Below, one piece after another: positions 6,599 through 8,521 of a stretch of 8,521 nucleotides of DNA. The stretch is from assembly GCA_028685295.1 (NCBI GenBank), contig JAQUEL010000081.1, forward strand, positions 1 to 8,521, read 5' to 3'. Position numbers and translations under genes: made by a program. How positions within the stretch are numbered: position 1 is the first letter of the stretch; the number at the start of each line of letters is the position of its first letter. The stretch is from a bacterium. GTDB taxonomy: Bacteria > UBP13 > UBA5359. A model generated the notes under the pieces. It worked only from the letters and a program-made list of their open reading frames with translations. It ran no database searches and was not told where the DNA came from.

Positions 6599-6710
6599 CC
6601 TTTCCCAGAGTTACCATCTTGTTTCGGGTTAATTACTATGAGATAAATATAACAAAGGTATATGCCGATTGTACGTATTACCTACAAAAAAATCAAGGAG
6701 GGAGACAAAA
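6599..6710. promoter_or_regulatory. Divergent control region between the AraC regulator and GH127
   Basis: For the regulator (minus strand), TTGATT (6691-6696) and TACAAT (6668-6673) are separated by exactly 17 bp, a good sigma-A type promoter with transcription starting near 6661. For GH127 (plus strand), TATAAC (6648-6653) matches five of six -10 bases, but no decent -35 stands at the proper distance, as expected of an activator-dependent promoter. The SD of GH127, AAGGAGGG (6695-6702), overlaps the regulator's -35. A 5-bp dyad AGGTA/TACCT (6656-6660 and 6679-6683) spans the regulator's -10. Operator sites for AraC could not be assigned. Confidence 0.5.
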
Positions 6711-8513
6711 TTGAGGCTAGATCATACTCCCTATGCTCAATTGAGGCCTATTCCCAAAGAGGCGGTTAAGTTTCAACCGGGGTTTTGGCAGGAGCGGCAA
6801 TTGAGGAACCGCCTGGCGGTCTCTAAGCTTTATGAAGCACTGAAGGAACATGGAGTTATGGATAACTTCAAGCGGGTGAATGATCCCGCTATCCAAAGGC
6901 GAGGTCCTTGGTTTACAGATTCTGACCTTTATAAGTGGCTTGAAGCTGCCTGTCATGTCTTGCCGGATCCGGTGATCGAACCTTTGGCAGCTGAAGTTGT
7001 TTCCTTGCTCCTTTCAGCTCAAGGGGCGGATGGTTACCTCAATACCTATTTTATCCATGAGCATAGAGAGAAGCGGTTTTCGGATCTTGAAAACGCCCAT
7101 GAGCTTTATTGTGCAGGACATTTTATTGAAGCTGCTATTGCCCACAGACGCGCTACAAGCAAAGATGAGCTGTTTCGAGCTGCAGTTCGCTTTGCAGATT
7201 ATCTTGTAGCTCGATTTGGCCCTGGAAAAATCGAGAAGGCCGATGGTCATCCTGAAATAGAATTGGCTCTGGTGGAACTTTACCGTGAGACAGGCGAGAA
7301 GAAATATCTTGAGCTTGCCCGTTTCTTTTTGGAGAGAATAAATTTCCGCAGCCAACAGGAGATCCAAGGCCATGCTGTGCGAGCTGCCTACTACGCTGCA
7401 GGGCTTGCAGATTACTATCTGGAGACAGGGGATAGTGACTATCTTGAGAGCATCAAAAGGCAGTGGCAGAATATGGTTTGTGAAAAGATCTACATCACAG
7501 GCGGAATAGGAGGAAGAGTGCACGGTGAGTCTTTTGGCAGGCCCTTTGAGCTTCCCCATGAGGGCGCTTATGCTGAGACCTGTGCTGCGATAGCTAGCAT
7601 TTTCTGGAACAGAAGGATGCTGCATATCTTGGCAGAGGGACGTTTTGCGGATCTCCTAGAGCGCACCCTCTACAATGGTTTCCTTGCAGGGGTATCCTTA
7701 AGTGGAGATCGGTATTTTTATGTGAACCCCCTGGCCTACAACGGCCAGCCAAGGGAGCTGCGGGAAGCTCAACGGATATATGAAAGAAAACCTTGGCATG
7801 ACTGCACCTGCTGCCCGCCCAATGCACAGCGGCTGCTGGCTTCTTTAGGTGACTATTTCTATAGCAGCTCGCGAGAAGGATTGTGGGTCCACCTCTACGA
7901 TAACACAGCTATTCAATGGCAGATAGATGGGGTGCCGATACGCCTAGTGCAAAGAGGTAACTACCCCTGGGAGGGTGATCTCTCCTTCCAGCTGAGCTTA
8001 CCGAAGAGCCATGAGTTCTCCCTTTTTCTGAGACTTCCACTGTGGGCTCGTGGTTACTCTCTGAAAGTGGATGGAGTAGAGTATGAGGCGAAAAATCGAG
8101 CTGGATATCTTGAGATTAGAAGAAAGTGGCGAGATAATTCGGTGGAGTTGAGCCTTGAGCTGCCCACGGTACTTATGGAAGCAAACAGCAGGCTGGCTGA
8201 GACCAGAGGCAGTGTTGCCCTGATGCGAGGGCCTTTGGTTTATTGTCTGGAGCAGGCAGATAACCCCAATCTTTCCGTTTTAGAGGCAAGGCTGGATTCT
8301 GCGCGTAGGCTTACAGCAAATAAAACAGCGGATTTGGGCGGAGTAGTGAAGATTCAAGGCTTTGGGGAAGTGCCCACTCGGCCCTATGGACCATTGTATC
8401 GTCCGTGGGGAAGCCAGAGGCGCCTTGAGGATGTAGAATTATTCTTTATTCCTTACTATGCTTGGAATAACAGGGATCCCGGAGCCATGACAGTATGGCT
8501 GGAGCGTGGATAG
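6711..8513 (+). CDS. Glycoside hydrolase family 127 (beta-L-arabinofuranosidase-like)
   Basis: The 600-residue enzyme belongs to GH127 (formerly DUF1680), whose type member HypBA1 of Bifidobacterium longum releases L-arabinose from beta-1,2-linked arabinofuranose disaccharides. The start is TTG at 6711, eight nt after AAGGAGGG; an upstream TTG at 6669 would add 14 residues and lacks an SD. The N-terminal alpha/alpha-barrel (to about 385) contains the catalytic machinery. In GGIGGRVHGESF (264-275), Glu273 aligns with the general acid/base Glu322 of HypBA1. In AETC, Glu289 and Cys291 are zinc ligands, and in DCTCCPPN (364-371) Cys367 and Cys368 are zinc ligands, with Cys367 the nucleophile. The spacing between Glu273 and Glu289 is the same as in HypBA1. 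Beta-sandwich domains follow (about 390-600). There is no signal peptide, so it acts in the cytosol on imported oligosaccharides. A related specificity within DUF1680-type families is possible. Confidence 0.94.
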   Translation: MRLDHTPYAQLRPIPKEAVKFQPGFWQERQLRNRLAVSKLYEALKEHGVMDNFKRVNDPAIQRRGPWFTDSDLYKWLEAACHVLPDPVIEPLAAEVVSLLLSAQGADGYLNTYFIHEHREKRFSDLENAHELYCAGHFIEAAIAHRRATSKDELFRAAVRFADYLVARFGPGKIEKADGHPEIELALVELYRETGEKKYLELARFFLERINFRSQQEIQGHAVRAAYYAAGLADYYLETGDSDYLESIKRQWQNMVCEKIYITGGIGGRVHGESFGRPFELPHEGAYAETCAAIASIFWNRRMLHILAEGRFADLLERTLYNGFLAGVSLSGDRYFYVNPLAYNGQPRELREAQRIYERKPWHDCTCCPPNAQRLLASLGDYFYSSSREGLWVHLYDNTAIQWQIDGVPIRLVQRGNYPWEGDLSFQLSLPKSHEFSLFLRLPLWARGYSLKVDGVEYEAKNRAGYLEIRRKWRDNSVELSLELPTVLMEANSRLAETRGSVALMRGPLVYCLEQADNPNLSVLEARLDSARRLTANKTADLGGVVKIQGFGEVPTRPYGPLYRPWGSQRRLEDVELFFIPYYAWNNRDPGAMTVWLERG

Positions 8514-8521
8514 AGGCAGGA

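Noticed and set aside
7014-7625. Long minus-strand open frame (203 codons) opposite GH127.
   Set aside because: It is a shadow of the GH127 gene, which has complete family motifs; the antisense translation shows no recognisable domain and no ribosome-binding site was apparent.

Overview
The window looks like a chromosomal segment of a low-to-mid GC Gram-positive bacterium, most likely a Clostridia-type Bacillota. The evidence is strong purine-rich Shine-Dalgarno (SD) sequences, frequent TTG and GTG starts, a FakA/DegV gene pair typical of Bacillota, and two TGnTATAAT extended -10 elements. I cannot name a species. There are nine protein-coding loci, no RNA gene, no CRISPR array and no recognisable insertion sequence.

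Left part, minus strand (1-2707). A GyrI-like small-molecule-binding protein (2075-2686) lies upstream of a two-gene unit: fatty acid kinase FakA (348-1973) followed 29 nt later by the first 106 codons of a DegV/FakB-type fatty-acid-binding protein that leaves the window at base 1. FakB presents a bound fatty acid to FakA, which makes the acyl-phosphate that feeds phospholipid synthesis, so this pair is a coherent lipid-scavenging module. An extended -10 promoter at 2033-2041 is suited to drive it.

Middle, plus strand (2708-5311). A NagB-fold sugar-phosphate deaminase (2924-3664) belongs to a branch with a changed phosphate loop and altered catalytic-region residues. It is followed by a DrrAB-type ABC exporter: an ATPase at 3736-4533 and a permease at 4490-5311, overlapping by 44 nt. 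A possible hairpin in the 71-nt gap could cover the ATPase SD.

Right part (5312-8521). A stand-alone BrnT-like toxin remnant (5529-5798, plus strand) has recognisable homology running upstream of its only start codon, back to an in-frame stop. It runs tail-to-tail into, and overlaps, an AraC-family regulator (5771-6598, minus strand). The regulator is divergent from a GH127 beta-L-arabinofuranosidase (6711-8513, plus strand) with all expected zinc and catalytic residues and no signal peptide. The AraC/GH127 pair looks like a locally regulated module for using arabinose-containing oligosaccharides inside the cell.

I found no convincing new multi-gene system. The points most worth checking are the damaged orphan BrnT locus with a competing small frame, the divergent NagB-like active site, the possible SD-masking hairpin before the ABC exporter, and the interlocked AraC/GH127 control region.
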